From DATBSK01 sp964532485 (lineage in GTDB: Bacteria; Actinomycetota; Acidimicrobiia; IMCC26256; PALSA-555): a stretch of 64,000 nucleotides of DNA. Below the pieces are notes generated by a model. That model was given only the letters and a program-made list of their open reading frames with translations. It ran no database searches and had not been told where the DNA came from. Of this stretch, positions 17,318 to 25,703 are shown piece after piece (position 1 is the stretch's first letter; each line of letters starts with the position of its first letter). The stretch covers positions 25,943 to 89,942 of the forward strand of contig CAZHKE010000007.1 of NCBI GenBank assembly GCA_964532485.1, read 5' to 3'. Both the position numbers and the translations under genes were made by a program.

Positions 17318-18121
17318 TCATGGTGAGACTGCTCCCGTCGTGATGAGCAACGGCATGCTGATGTTCCCGACCGTGATCACGGCCGCGAATCCGACCGCGA
17401 AGTAGCGGCGCCAGATGTTGTAGCGGGGGTTGTTCCAACCGAGGCTCTGGAACATCGACCACGCGCCGTGGAAGAGGTGCAACCCGAGCGCGACCATGGC
17501 GAGGATGTAGACCACCGCGACCGGCACCCGCTCGAACGTGGCGAAGAGGTTGTTGTACGGGTCCCCCTGCACGAAGTCGGGGTTCGCCTGGCCCCAGGTG
17601 AGGTCGAGCAGGTGGAAGATCAGGAACAGCAGGATGATGACGCCCGTCCAGCGCATCGTCCGCGAAGCGAAGTTGGCGGCGGAGTAGTCGCGCTTGGACT
17701 GGTACCGCGTCGGGCGCGCGGCCTGGTTGATCCGGGTGAGCTGGTACGCCGCCACGATGTGGACGAAGAACGCCGCGATCAGCACCGTCCGCATCGCCCA
17801 CAGCACCCAGGTGCGCGGGAAGACGGGCTCGCCGAGATCGCGCAGCCACTCGGCGTAGTCGTTGATGTGCTCCTCGCCGAGGAACACCTTGAGGTTGCCG
17901 ACCATGTGGGCGAGCACGTAGCCGAGGAGGATGATGCCGCTGAGCGCCATCGCCCACTTCTTGCCGACGGCCGAGCGCCAGAACGCGAGGAGGAAGTGCC
18001 GCTCGGTGCGGGGTGGCGGGATCGGGGGGCCGGTGTAGCGCTCGAGCAGCTCGGCGGCGTCGGCGTCCTCCCGCTCGTCAGCGGTGGAGCGCTCCCCCCG
18101 TCCGCTGTCGACCGTCGTCAT
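17318..18121 (-). CDS. sdhC: Succinate dehydrogenase cytochrome b subunit
   Basis: A 267-residue membrane anchor with five predicted membrane helices after a charged 40-residue N-terminus: KWAMALSGIILLGYVLAHM, VLWAMRTVLIAAFFVHIVAAYQL (split here as one helix), TGVIILLFLIFHLLDL, VVYILAMVALGLHLFHGAW and AVGFAAVITVGNISM. The single long subunit resembles the Bacillus-type cytochrome b558 anchor that needs no SdhD. His residues in helices 1-4 are candidate heme ligands. The ATG at 18121 is preferred over the GTG at 18127, with GGGAG six bases upstream. First gene of sdhCAB. Confidence 0.9.
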   Translation of the reverse strand: MTTVDSGRGERSTADEREDADAAELLERYTGPPIPPPRTERHFLLAFWRSAVGKKWAMALSGIILLGYVLAHMVGNLKVFLGEEHINDYAEWLRDLGEPVFPRTWVLWAMRTVLIAAFFVHIVAAYQLTRINQAARPTRYQSKRDYSAANFASRTMRWTGVIILLFLIFHLLDLTWGQANPDFVQGDPYNNLFATFERVPVAVVYILAMVALGLHLFHGAWSMFQSLGWNNPRYNIWRRYFAVGFAAVITVGNISMPLLITTGAVSP

Positions 18122-18212
18122 CGCCACTCCCGCGCGCCCGGCGCTCCTGCACCAGCCGATCTCCGAGAGCCGACGCTACCGCCGCGGCCTACGAAAACGC
18201 CGATCCGGCTGC

Positions 18213-18506
18213 CTACGCCGCGCTCCCTCCGGAGGACGCCTCGGGCGGCTTGTTGCGCCCCATCTCCTTCTGGATCTGGCGCTCCTTCCAGTGCTGCACG
18301 GCGTCGGAGTCGCCGAAGAACACGCCGAATCCGTGGATGGCGAGGCCCATGCCCCAGAAGAGCGTGACCCAGAGCCAGTCCTCGCCGGCGATGATGAGGA
18401 AGACGACGTTGATGATCACGAACACCGCGAGGTGTCCGAAGAAGCCGATCTTCGCCTCGACTTTCTGGCGCGCCTGGTCGTACTGCTCGTCGTCGGTGCT
18501 GGCCAT
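18213..18506 (-). CDS. 2TM domain protein
   Basis: A 97-residue protein with two hydrophobic helices (HLAVFVIINVVFLIIAG and WVTLFWGMGLAIHGFGVFF) after a charged N-terminus (YDQARQKVEAKIGF). This is the bacterial 2TM domain layout, often appended to regulators but here free-standing. Function unknown. ATG at 18506 preceded by AGGAGGTGACGG. It sits upstream of sdhC on the same strand with 91 bp between, so it may be in the same transcript. Confidence 0.75.
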   Translation of the reverse strand: MASTDDEQYDQARQKVEAKIGFFGHLAVFVIINVVFLIIAGEDWLWVTLFWGMGLAIHGFGVFFGDSDAVQHWKERQIQKEMGRNKPPEASSGGSAA

Positions 18507-18592
18507 CCGTCACCTCCTGGTCCCGAAGCCGACATGATCGCGCACGATGTGCCGCTGTTCGCGACGTCCGCCGGTCCAGGTAGGGTCGCCGC

Positions 18593-19996
18593 ATGGCACG
18601 TCCCGGCACCCTCGGTGAGCTCCGCAGCAGCGGCTGGGCCTCGAGGCCCGTCAAGGAAGAGGTGCGGCAGAACGCGATGCGACGCATCGGCGACGGCGAC
18701 GCCGTCGTCGAGGGTGTCGTGGGCTTCGACGACACCGTCCTCCCGCAGCTCGAGAACGCGCTGCTGGCGGCGCACGACGTGATCTTCCTGGGCGAGCGCG
18801 GGCAGGCGAAGACGCGGATGATCCGCTCGCTCGTCGAGCTGCTCGACGAGTGGATGCCGGTCGTCGGCGGCAGCGAGATCAACGACGATCCGTACGCACC
18901 GATCTCGCACCACGCACGTGTCCTCGTCGCCGAACGAGGCGACGACACGCCGATCGAGTGGGTGCACCGGGAGCGCCGCTTCGGCGAGAAGCTCGCGACC
19001 CCCGACACGTCGATCGCCGACCTCATCGGTGAGGTCGACCCGATCAAGGTCGCGGAGGGTCGCTACCTCTCCGACGAGCTCACGATCCACTACGGGCTCG
19101 TGCCCCGCACCAACCGCGGCATCTTCGCCATCAACGAGCTCCCCGACCTCGCCGAGCGCATCCAGGTCGGTCTGCTGAACGTTCTCGAGGAACGCGACGT
19201 GCAGATCCGGGGCTACAAGATCCGGCTGCCGCTCGACCTGATGCTCGTCGCGTCGGCGAACCCCGAGGACTACACGAACCGGGGTCGCATCATCACGCCG
19301 CTCAAGGACCGTTTCGGCGCGCAGATCCGCACCCACTACCCCCTCGACGTCGACATCGAGATGGACGTCGTCGAGCAGGAGGCCGTCGTTCCAGAGGTCG
19401 ACGGCCTGCGGATCGACGTGCCCGACTACATGACCGAGATCGTCGCGGCGATCAGCCAGCACGCCCGGCAGTCACCGCACGTCAACCAGCGGTCCGGCGT
19501 GTCGGTGCGGCTGTCGGTGGCGAACTACGAGACGCTCGTGGCGAACGCGACCCGGCGCGCGGTGCGAAACCACGAAGAGGAGGTCGTGCCGCGGGTGAGC
19601 GACCTCGACGCGCTCGTGTCGAGCACGGCCGGGAAGATCGAGTTCGAGACCGTCGACGACGGGCGCGAGGAGCAGGTCCTCGACCGGATCGTGAAGGCAG
19701 CGGTGCTCGAGACGTTCCGCACGACGTGCAAGCCCGAGAAGCTGACGACGCTCGTGACGGCGTTCGACGAGGGGCTGATCGTGCACACCGGTGACGACGT
19801 GCCGGCGGCCGAGTACGCATCGCTGCTGTCCGACCTGCCCGGGCTGCGCGGCACGCTCGCCGACCTGGAGGTGGGAGAGACGCCGGCCGGGGTCGCGTCG
19901 GCCGTCGAGTTCGTGCTCGAGGGGTTGCACCTCTCGAAGCGGCTCAACAAGGACGCCGTGGGCGGCAAGTCCGCGTACCGCGGGCGCGGCAGCTGA
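18593..19996 (+). CDS. AAA ATPase of the magnesium-chelatase ChlI/MoxR type
   Basis: A 467-residue AAA+ protein. Walker A is GERGQAKT (about residues 68-75), with Ala where many ATPases have Gly. Walker B-like GIFAINELPDL and the sensor segment ASANPEDYTNRGRIITPLKDRFG follow. MoxR/ChlI ATPases act with VWA-domain proteins to remodel or metallate clients. The VWA partner is the gene at 21656, on the same strand; such partners are often adjacent, but here 1.66 kb of other sequence separates them. ATG at 18593. Confidence 0.83.
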   Translation: MARPGTLGELRSSGWASRPVKEEVRQNAMRRIGDGDAVVEGVVGFDDTVLPQLENALLAAHDVIFLGERGQAKTRMIRSLVELLDEWMPVVGGSEINDDPYAPISHHARVLVAERGDDTPIEWVHRERRFGEKLATPDTSIADLIGEVDPIKVAEGRYLSDELTIHYGLVPRTNRGIFAINELPDLAERIQVGLLNVLEERDVQIRGYKIRLPLDLMLVASANPEDYTNRGRIITPLKDRFGAQIRTHYPLDVDIEMDVVEQEAVVPEVDGLRIDVPDYMTEIVAAISQHARQSPHVNQRSGVSVRLSVANYETLVANATRRAVRNHEEEVVPRVSDLDALVSSTAGKIEFETVDDGREEQVLDRIVKAAVLETFRTTCKPEKLTTLVTAFDEGLIVHTGDDVPAAEYASLLSDLPGLRGTLADLEVGETPAGVASAVEFVLEGLHLSKRLNKDAVGGKSAYRGRGS

Positions 19997-20003
19997 GCCG
20001 GGC

Positions 20004-20381
20004 TCAGAGCCCCGAGTCGCGGTTGTAGACGTTGCACGCCTTGTTGGCGTAGCGGTTGACGTTGTCGACGGCGGTGCCGATCTCCGGGTCGTCGACCACG
20101 GACGTGTCGCCGTCGGCGCGGCGCTGGAGCGCGTCGAGGAAGGTCTGGGCGTCGTCGGCGATGGCCTCGGGAGCCGCGTCGGCGAGGTCGGCCACGATCG
20201 GGAGCTGCCGCTTGATGCTCGGCTTGCCGTCGAGCTGCGTGCGCTCGAGCTCGTCGTTGTAGCGGTCGGCGGCGCGGCAGAACGCCTTCGAGGCCGGCGG
20301 CTTCTCCTCACGGCTGCACGCGGTCGCCACGAGTCCCAGCGCCACGACCACCAGCGCCACCCGCTGCACCGACCGACTCAC
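20004..20381 (-). CDS. Small putative lipoprotein
   Basis: A 125-residue protein with a lipoprotein signal: a basic start, hydrophobic core VALVVVALGLVATAC and lipobox VATAC, so Cys at about residue 23 would be lipidated. The mature part is helical and charged (KAFCRAADRYNDELERT, ending ANKACNVYNRDSGL) with two further Cys. No known family recognised. GTG at 20381 directly precedes the signal peptide; the longer frame would start inside the adjoining repeat array. It is convergent with the ATPase gene. Confidence 0.65.
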   Translation of the reverse strand: MSRSVQRVALVVVALGLVATACSREEKPPASKAFCRAADRYNDELERTQLDGKPSIKRQLPIVADLADAAPEAIADDAQTFLDALQRRADGDTSVVDDPEIGTAVDNVNRYANKACNVYNRDSGL

Positions 20382-20401
20382 CCCTCCAGTCTCGCCCCAC
20401 G

Positions 20402-20584
20402 TCCGAGCAAGTGACGATTCGGGGCGGCATGTCCACGCGATCGTCACTTGCTGCGCGGGTCATCCGAGCAGGTGACGTTTCGGGGCGGCATGTCCGCACG
20501 ATCGTCACTTGCTGCGCGGGTTATCCGAGCAGGTGACGTTTCGGGGCGGCATGTCCACGCGATCGTCACTTGCTGCGTTGGTGG
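20402..20584. repeat. Palindromic repeat family B, array of three 61-bp units (downstream array)
   Basis: Three head-to-tail units start at 20402, 20463 and 20524, an exact 61-bp period. Each contains inverted arms: GCAAGTGACGAT (20407-20418) and ATCGTCACTTGC (20440-20451) in unit 1, around a 21-bp centre. Units 2 and 3 have GCAGGTGACG in the left arm. The stop codon of the DUF559-type gene (20568-20566) falls in the right arm of unit 3. Units are near-identical throughout, so this is no CRISPR array. Confidence 0.9.
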
Positions 20585-21471
20585 AGGGCGTTCTCGACGA
20601 TCTCGACCACGAATGCTCGCGACGACTTCGACGTGAAGTGGATCATGCGCCACCCAGCGTCCTCGAGGATCGCGTCGCGCTCGGGGTCGCTGTCGAACGA
20701 CGTGCGAGTCCGATGGGCATCCCAGCCGTCGTACTCGATGCCGATCTTGTGATCTGGGTATGCGAGATCGATGCGGTACGTGCGCCCGCGGACGCGCACT
20801 CGGTGCTGGAGCACCGGCTCGGGCAGTCCGGCTCCGACGATCCAGCGGTAGATCTTCAGCTCGGCGTCGGTCTCGCCCGGGTCGAAGCCGGGGAGTCGCT
20901 CCTCCAACAGGGCGCGCATGAAGGTGCTGCGCCGCCGACCCTTCGTCGCCAGGTCGAGGAACACGACCTCGAGGCGCTCGAGCGTCGTCAGCCGACGGCG
21001 TAGCGCGTCATCGAGCGCGCGAGCCACTTTCCCGAGGCCCGAGCACGCCGTGAGGTCGCACAGCGTGCGCGCCGGCGATGTGACCGGGAGCCCTCCGTGC
21101 ACGGTGTGGTGGGCGTCGCTCCAGACGCGGGTGTCGTGGACGATGACACCGGGGAGCCGCGCGCGACGTGACCGCGGCACCGTCACCTCCAGCTGATCGG
21201 GTACGGCGTACCCCTCGAGCCGCCAGCACCACGCGGCGGCCCGGAACGCGGTCGCCGTCGCGGGCCCGCCGGCCAGGCACGCGGCGAGCTGGTGCTGCTC
21301 CCAGGTCTCCGGTGCCCCGGCCGTCCGGTAGACGCCGGTCCGGACGGGCTCGAGCCGGCGCCTGGCGAGCGCGTGCTTGAGCTGGTCCTCGGTCACGTGC
21401 GTCAGCGCCTGCGCCCGTGTGACGAGTCCGTGCTGACGACGCGCGAGCGCAGCGCATGCGGTGAAGTCCAT
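20566..21471 (-). CDS. AbiEi-like N-terminal plus DUF559/Vsr-like nuclease domain protein (paralogue A)
   Basis: A 301-residue protein. Residues 1-60 contain ARRQHGLVTRAQA and TGVYRTAGAP, typical of the AbiEi_4-type winged-helix region of actinobacterial AbiEi antitoxin-like proteins. Residues about 195-295 look like the DUF559/Vsr endonuclease fold: Glu204, Asp235 in RIDLAYPD, and Glu246/Asp248 in IGIEYDG. A paralogue of identical length is at 49220. Repeats bracket it on both sides: 61-bp palindromic units at 20402-20584 and 21511-21632. Its last residues RSK and the TGA are read from the repeat arm. ATG at 21471. No partner toxin gene is adjacent. Function is unproven. Confidence 0.8.
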   Translation of the reverse strand: MDFTACAALARRQHGLVTRAQALTHVTEDQLKHALARRRLEPVRTGVYRTAGAPETWEQHQLAACLAGGPATATAFRAAAWCWRLEGYAVPDQLEVTVPRSRRARLPGVIVHDTRVWSDAHHTVHGGLPVTSPARTLCDLTACSGLGKVARALDDALRRRLTTLERLEVVFLDLATKGRRRSTFMRALLEERLPGFDPGETDAELKIYRWIVGAGLPEPVLQHRVRVRGRTYRIDLAYPDHKIGIEYDGWDAHRTRTSFDSDPERDAILEDAGWRMIHFTSKSSRAFVVEIVENALHQRSK

Positions 21472-21510
21472 GCCCCCCGGGACCCGCGCCGTCGACGCCG
21501 TGACTCCCGC

Positions 21511-21632
21511 CCGGCCGACGCGAGCAAGTGACGGTTCGGTGGAGCATTCGCCCTCCAGCGTCACTTCGTTCCCGGCCGAGGCGAGCAAGTGACGGTTCAG
21601 TGCGGCATCCGCCCTCGAGCGTCACTTGCTCG
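21511..21632. repeat. Palindromic repeat family B, array of two 61-bp units (upstream array)
   Basis: Units at 21511-21571 and 21572-21632, again a 61-bp period. Unit 2 has perfect 12-bp arms GAGCAAGTGACG (21583-21594) and CGTCACTTGCTC (21620-21631); the right arm of unit 1 is degraded. Arms match those of the downstream array while the centre differs, so the two arrays are related but diverged. The last unit ends 24 bp before the VWA gene. Confidence 0.88.
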
Positions 21633-21655
21633 GGGGCGGGGGTACGGTGGCGCGG

Positions 21656-23683
21656 ATGTTGCGCAGGCGGCGGCGCCGGGAGCGTCAGAAGGCGGGGTTC
21701 CGCTACTCGGCGTGGGACGGGACGCAGCGGGGGTTCGACCTCGACGCGGACGCGCTCCTCGACGAGATGACCGACGACCTCCTCTACCACGGCGACCTGC
21801 ACGCGGCGCTCCGCCGGCTCATGCAGCAGGGGATGCAGGACCGCAACGACGAGCAGCTCATGGGCCTGCGCGAGATGCTCCAGCGCCTCCGCGAGCGTCG
21901 CCGCGAGATGCTCGATCGCTACGACCTGGGCGGCGTCTACGAGGAGATCGCCGAGCAGCTCCGCGAGGTCGTCGAGGCCGAGCGTGAGGGCATCGAGCGG
22001 CGCGTCGACGAGGCCAACGCGTCCAACGACAAGCGACGCCAGGAGATCGTCGACGACCTCGCCCGCCAGCGCCGCGACGAGCTCGACCAGCTCCCGCCCG
22101 ACCTCGCCGGCAAGGTGGACGCGCTCGGGCAGTACGACTGGATGGACGACGCCGCGCGCGAGCGGTTCGAGCAGCTGATGGAGCAGCTCAAGGAGCAGCT
22201 GCTCCAGAGCACGTTCAACCAGATGTCCGAGGGCATGCAGAACATGGACGCCGAGCGCCTGGCCCGCATGAAGGACATGATGGCCGAGCTCAACGAGATG
22301 CTCGAGCAACGGGCCCGGGGCGAGGAGCCCGACTTCGAGGGCTTCATGGATCGCTACGGCGACTTCTTCCCGGGCAACCCGCAGACGCTCGACGAGCTGC
22401 TCGAGCAGATGGCGCAGTCGATGGCCCAGATGCAGCAGCTCATGAACTCGATGACGCCCGAGCAGCGCGCCCAGCTCCAGCAGCTCGCCGAGTCGCTGCT
22501 CGAGGACATGGACCTGCGGTGGCAGGTCGACCAGCTGTCGCGCAACCTGCAGCAGGCGTTCCCGAACCTCCCGTGGGAGCGGTCGATGCCGTTCCGCGGC
22601 GACGACCCCCTCTCGATGGGCCAGATGCCCGGCCTGCTCGACCAGCTCGGCGACATGGACGACCTCGAGCACCTCCTCCGCCAGGCGACGCAGCCGGGCG
22701 AGCTGTCGGAGGTCGACGTCGACCGCGCCCGCGAGATGCTCGGCGACGACGCGGCGCGCTCACTCGAGCGGCTCGCCGAGCTGGCCAGGATGCTCGAGGA
22801 TGCCGGCCTCATCGAGCAGCGCGAGGGCCGACTCGAGCTGACGCCTCGCGGCATCCGGGCCATCGGCAACAAGGCGCTGGGTGACCTGTTCCGCAAGCTG
22901 ATGAAGGACCGCACGGGTCGCCACGAGTCCGAGCGCGAGGGTGTCGGCCACGACCCGGCCTACGAGCACAAGCCGTACGAGTGGGGTGACCCGTTCCGCC
23001 TCGACGTGAACCAGACGGTGAAGAACGCGATCTGGCGCCAGGGCGCGGGAACGCCGGTGCGCCTCACGCCGGACGACTTCGAGATCGAGCGCACCGAGCA
23101 GGTCACGCGCAGCGCCACGGTGCTGCTCCTCGACGTGTCGCTGTCGATGCCCATGCGGGACAACTTCCTGTCGGCGAAGAAGGTCGCGATGGCGCTCCAT
23201 GCGCTCATCACGAGTCAGTACCCGCGCGACTACTTCGGACTCGTGAGCTTCGGACGGGTCGCGCGCGAGGTCGCGCCCGAGAAGCTCCCGGAGATGAGCT
23301 GGGACTTCGAGTGGGGCACCAACATGCACCACGCGATGCTCCTGGCACGCCGCATGCTCAGCCGCGAGACGGGCACGAAGCAGATCATCATGGTCACCGA
23401 CGGTGAGCCCACCGCCCACATCGAGCACGGCGAGGCGTACTTCCAGTACCCACCGTCACCGGTGACGATCGAGGAGACGCTCAAAGAGGTGATGCGGTGC
23501 ACGCGTGACGGCATCCGCATCAACACGTTCATGCTCGACGAGAGCCACTACCTCCGCCACTTCGTCGAGCGGATGATGCAGCTGAACAAGGGAAGGGCCT
23601 TCTTCACGACGCCCGACACCCTGGGTGACTACGTGCTCGTCGACTTCCTCGAGCAGCGCCGCCAGCACCGCCGCGCCAGCTGA
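21656..23683 (+). CDS. VWA domain protein, probable partner of the ChlI/MoxR-like ATPase
   Basis: A 675-residue protein. A basic start is followed by a long, Gln/Glu/Met-rich helical region (about 30-430) and a C-terminal von Willebrand A domain with the MIDAS motif DVSLS beginning at Asp493 and the second motif MVTDGEPTAH. It resembles the metal-binding partner of MoxR/ChlI ATPases. ATG at 21656; a GTG nine bases earlier in the same frame is an alternative. The promoter region is the repeat array ending at 21632, so insertion of that element may have changed its expression. Confidence 0.82.
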   Translation: MLRRRRRRERQKAGFRYSAWDGTQRGFDLDADALLDEMTDDLLYHGDLHAALRRLMQQGMQDRNDEQLMGLREMLQRLRERRREMLDRYDLGGVYEEIAEQLREVVEAEREGIERRVDEANASNDKRRQEIVDDLARQRRDELDQLPPDLAGKVDALGQYDWMDDAARERFEQLMEQLKEQLLQSTFNQMSEGMQNMDAERLARMKDMMAELNEMLEQRARGEEPDFEGFMDRYGDFFPGNPQTLDELLEQMAQSMAQMQQLMNSMTPEQRAQLQQLAESLLEDMDLRWQVDQLSRNLQQAFPNLPWERSMPFRGDDPLSMGQMPGLLDQLGDMDDLEHLLRQATQPGELSEVDVDRAREMLGDDAARSLERLAELARMLEDAGLIEQREGRLELTPRGIRAIGNKALGDLFRKLMKDRTGRHESEREGVGHDPAYEHKPYEWGDPFRLDVNQTVKNAIWRQGAGTPVRLTPDDFEIERTEQVTRSATVLLLDVSLSMPMRDNFLSAKKVAMALHALITSQYPRDYFGLVSFGRVAREVAPEKLPEMSWDFEWGTNMHHAMLLARRMLSRETGTKQIIMVTDGEPTAHIEHGEAYFQYPPSPVTIEETLKEVMRCTRDGIRINTFMLDESHYLRHFVERMMQLNKGRAFFTTPDTLGDYVLVDFLEQRRQHRRAS

Positions 23684-23740
23684 CGCTCCAGGACGTCGCG
23701 GTGGCGACCCGAAGAGACGCCGGCGGCGCGCTTCGCTGAG

Positions 23741-24247
23741 TCAGGATTCGCCGAGCTCGTGCTCGTAGGCGGCGAGCGTGGCCGCGTCGAAGCACACGAA
23801 GCGCACGACCTCGACGTGCTCGGTGTCTGCGGCCCGGCACGTCGAGACGGCGACGTGCGTGGCCGCGTCGAGGGGGTAGCCGAAGATCCCGGTGGAGATG
23901 GCCGGGAAGGAGATCGAGGCCGCGCCGAGCTCGTCGGCGACGGCCAGGGACCGTGCGTAGGCCGACGCGAGGGCCTCGGGCTCCCCGGCATCGCCGCCGT
24001 GCCAGACCGGGCCCACGGCATGGACGATCCATCGGGCGGCGAGGGAGAACCCCGGCGTCGCCTTGGCGTCGCCCGTGGCGCAGCCACCCAGCGCGGCGCA
24101 GGCCTCGGCGAGGCCGTCGCCGGCGCGGGCGAAGATCGCGCCGCAGACGCCCGCGCCCCGGGCCAGGGCGGTGTTGGCGGCGTTGACCACGGCGTCGGTC
24201 GTCTCGGCGGTGATGTCGCCCAGGACCGCCTCGAGCCGGGGCTTCAC
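23741..24247 (-). CDS. Macro domain (ADP-ribose-binding) protein
   Basis: A 168-residue single macro domain. VLGDITAETTDAVVNAANT and LARGAGVCGAIF are the ADP-ribose-binding loops, and SISFPAISTGIFGYP is the second loop. Such proteins hydrolyse O-acetyl-ADP-ribose or remove ADP-ribose from proteins. The GTG at 24247 gives normal family length. The gene ends convergent with the VWA gene, with 57 bp between. Confidence 0.88.
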   Translation of the reverse strand: MKPRLEAVLGDITAETTDAVVNAANTALARGAGVCGAIFARAGDGLAEACAALGGCATGDAKATPGFSLAARWIVHAVGPVWHGGDAGEPEALASAYARSLAVADELGAASISFPAISTGIFGYPLDAATHVAVSTCRAADTEHVEVVRFVCFDAATLAAYEHELGES

Positions 24248-24441
24248 GGCGCGAACGTCACGAGAATCGCGAATTTTCGGGCTGGTAACCGACACAAACC
24301 GGACAAAACGCCACGCCGCTCGCAAGTTTCCCTTGCACGACGGCGCTTCGAGCCGTCAGCATGACACCAATGTAATTCCAGGGGCGTGATTCGGGCGGGA
24401 CACGGGGATCCCGCCGGGCCGCCAACGCGAGGGGGATACCG

Positions 24442-24738
24442 GTGCAGGTGATCGAGTTCATGGAGCTAGTCCGATCGGCAGATGCCGACCCGGCGGGCCG
24501 CTGGCAGGAGCGGGCCAACTGCCTCGGGGTCGACCCCGACCTCTTCTTCCCCGAGCGGGGCGCCTCCACCCGCGAGGCCAAGGGCGTGTGCCGGGGCTGC
24601 GAGGTCCGCACCGAGTGCCTCGAGTACGCGCTCGCCCACGGCGAGAAGTTCGGCATCTGGGGCGGCCTGTCGGAGCGGGAGCGTCGCCGGGTCCGCCGCC
24701 AGCGGGCTCTCGAGCGCCGAGGCCTCGCCTCGGCCTGA
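24442..24738 (+). CDS. WhiB-family iron-sulfur transcription regulator (1)
   Basis: A 98-residue Wbl protein. The four cluster Cys are C27, C50, C53 and C59 (CxxC then CxxxxxC), followed by the turn GIWGG (71-75) and a basic C-terminal DNA-binding tail (RRRVRRQRALERRG). Wbl proteins bind a 4Fe-4S cluster and partner the main sigma factor. GTG at 24442 after GAGGGGG. The preceding 190 bp is less GC-rich than the surroundings and holds a short hairpin (GGCGGGA at 24394, TCCCGCC at 24409), so a long leader is possible. Confidence 0.93.
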   Translation: MQVIEFMELVRSADADPAGRWQERANCLGVDPDLFFPERGASTREAKGVCRGCEVRTECLEYALAHGEKFGIWGGLSERERRRVRRQRALERRGLASA

Positions 24739-24816
24739 AGCCCCCGGCCGTCCCGGCTCGGGCCGAGGCGTCGCCTCGATCACCGCGCGTGCCGGCCGGC
24801 CACGCACGACGGAGCC

Positions 24817-25665
24817 TCACGTGCGGGCGGCCAGCCGGCCCTCGATCGTCACGTCGGTCGCCAGCCCGGCCCACTCGCGGAACTCGTCGCTGCAGCGCTC
24901 GTACTCCGCGGCCGGGACGAGGCCGACGATCTCCACTCGTGACACGTCCCAGTCGTCTCGCTCGGCAAGCCGGCGCACCTCCGTGCAGGCGGCCTCGAGC
25001 CCCGTGACGGGCAGGTCGACGAGGTTCATCGAGACCTGCACCGTGCCTTCCGACTGCATCGCAAGGGCCAGCGCGCGCACTCCGGCCAGTCCGCCGTCGA
25101 CCTCGCGCACCTGGCGCGCGATCTCGCGCGCGATGAGCAGGTCGTCGGTGTCGAGCCAGCAGTTCACCGCGATCAGCGGCGGTCGGGCACCGACGGCGAC
25201 GGCACCGAGGGTCGGGTGCGGACGCATCGGGCCGATGTCGGGCGTGCGCCGGCGGAACGCGTTCGCGCGCAGCTCGGGCAACGAGCGGCGCAGCGGATCG
25301 GCGTCGTCGTAGAAGAAGACCGGGACCGAGAGGTCGGACGCGACCCAGTCGCCGAAGGCCTGCGCCGCGGCCGCGGCGACGTCGTGGTCCTCGTCGAGCG
25401 CGCAGAACGGCACGACGTCGAGCATCCCGAACCGTGGGTGCGCGCCTTCGTGGTCGGTGAGGTCGAGCTGGGCGGCGACAGCCCGAGCCAGCGACGCGAC
25501 GGCGGTCTCGGCGTCGCGCAGTCCCGGGCCGGCCAGCGTGAAGACGGACCGGTGGTGGTCGGGATCGGCGTGACGGTCGAGCAACGAGGGCCCGCACGCG
25601 TCGGCGAGCGCATCGAGGACGGCGAGGTCACGACCCTCCGACACGTTCGGCACGCTCTCCAGCAT
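24817..25665 (-). CDS. Glutamate formimidoyltransferase-like protein
   Basis: A 282-residue protein matching the formiminotransferase domain (FTCD N-terminal): VPNVSEGRD at the start, DRHADPDHHRSVFTLAG, DHEGAHPRFGMLDVVPFCAL and QVSMNLVDL. The enzyme moves a formimino group from formiminoglutamate to tetrahydrofolate in histidine breakdown. No cyclodeaminase domain or hut genes are nearby, so the role may be different. ATG at 25665. Divergent from the luciferase-like gene with 38 bp between starts. Confidence 0.82.
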   Translation of the reverse strand: MLESVPNVSEGRDLAVLDALADACGPSLLDRHADPDHHRSVFTLAGPGLRDAETAVASLARAVAAQLDLTDHEGAHPRFGMLDVVPFCALDEDHDVAAAAAQAFGDWVASDLSVPVFFYDDADPLRRSLPELRANAFRRRTPDIGPMRPHPTLGAVAVGARPPLIAVNCWLDTDDLLIAREIARQVREVDGGLAGVRALALAMQSEGTVQVSMNLVDLPVTGLEAACTEVRRLAERDDWDVSRVEIVGLVPAAEYERCSDEFREWAGLATDVTIEGRLAART

Positions 25666-25703
25666 CAGGACATTCTGATGCGTGTCAATAGAGTGGCTCG
25701 TAC

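Noticed and set aside
14385..17405. Very long plus-strand open frame opposite sdhAB
   Set aside because: It is a high-GC antisense shadow; the minus strand has full SdhA and SdhB motifs. Similar long shadows opposite ppk, the arylsulfotransferase and cystathionine beta-synthase were dropped too.
20402..20584. The 61-bp array as a CRISPR
   Set aside because: The whole 61-bp unit is repeated, including the centre; there are no variable spacers, only three units, and no cas genes.
20566..21471. A type IV toxin-antitoxin pair
   Set aside because: The N-terminal region resembles AbiEi antitoxins, but no AbiEii-like nucleotidyltransferase gene adjoins either paralogue and both have a nuclease-like C-terminus.
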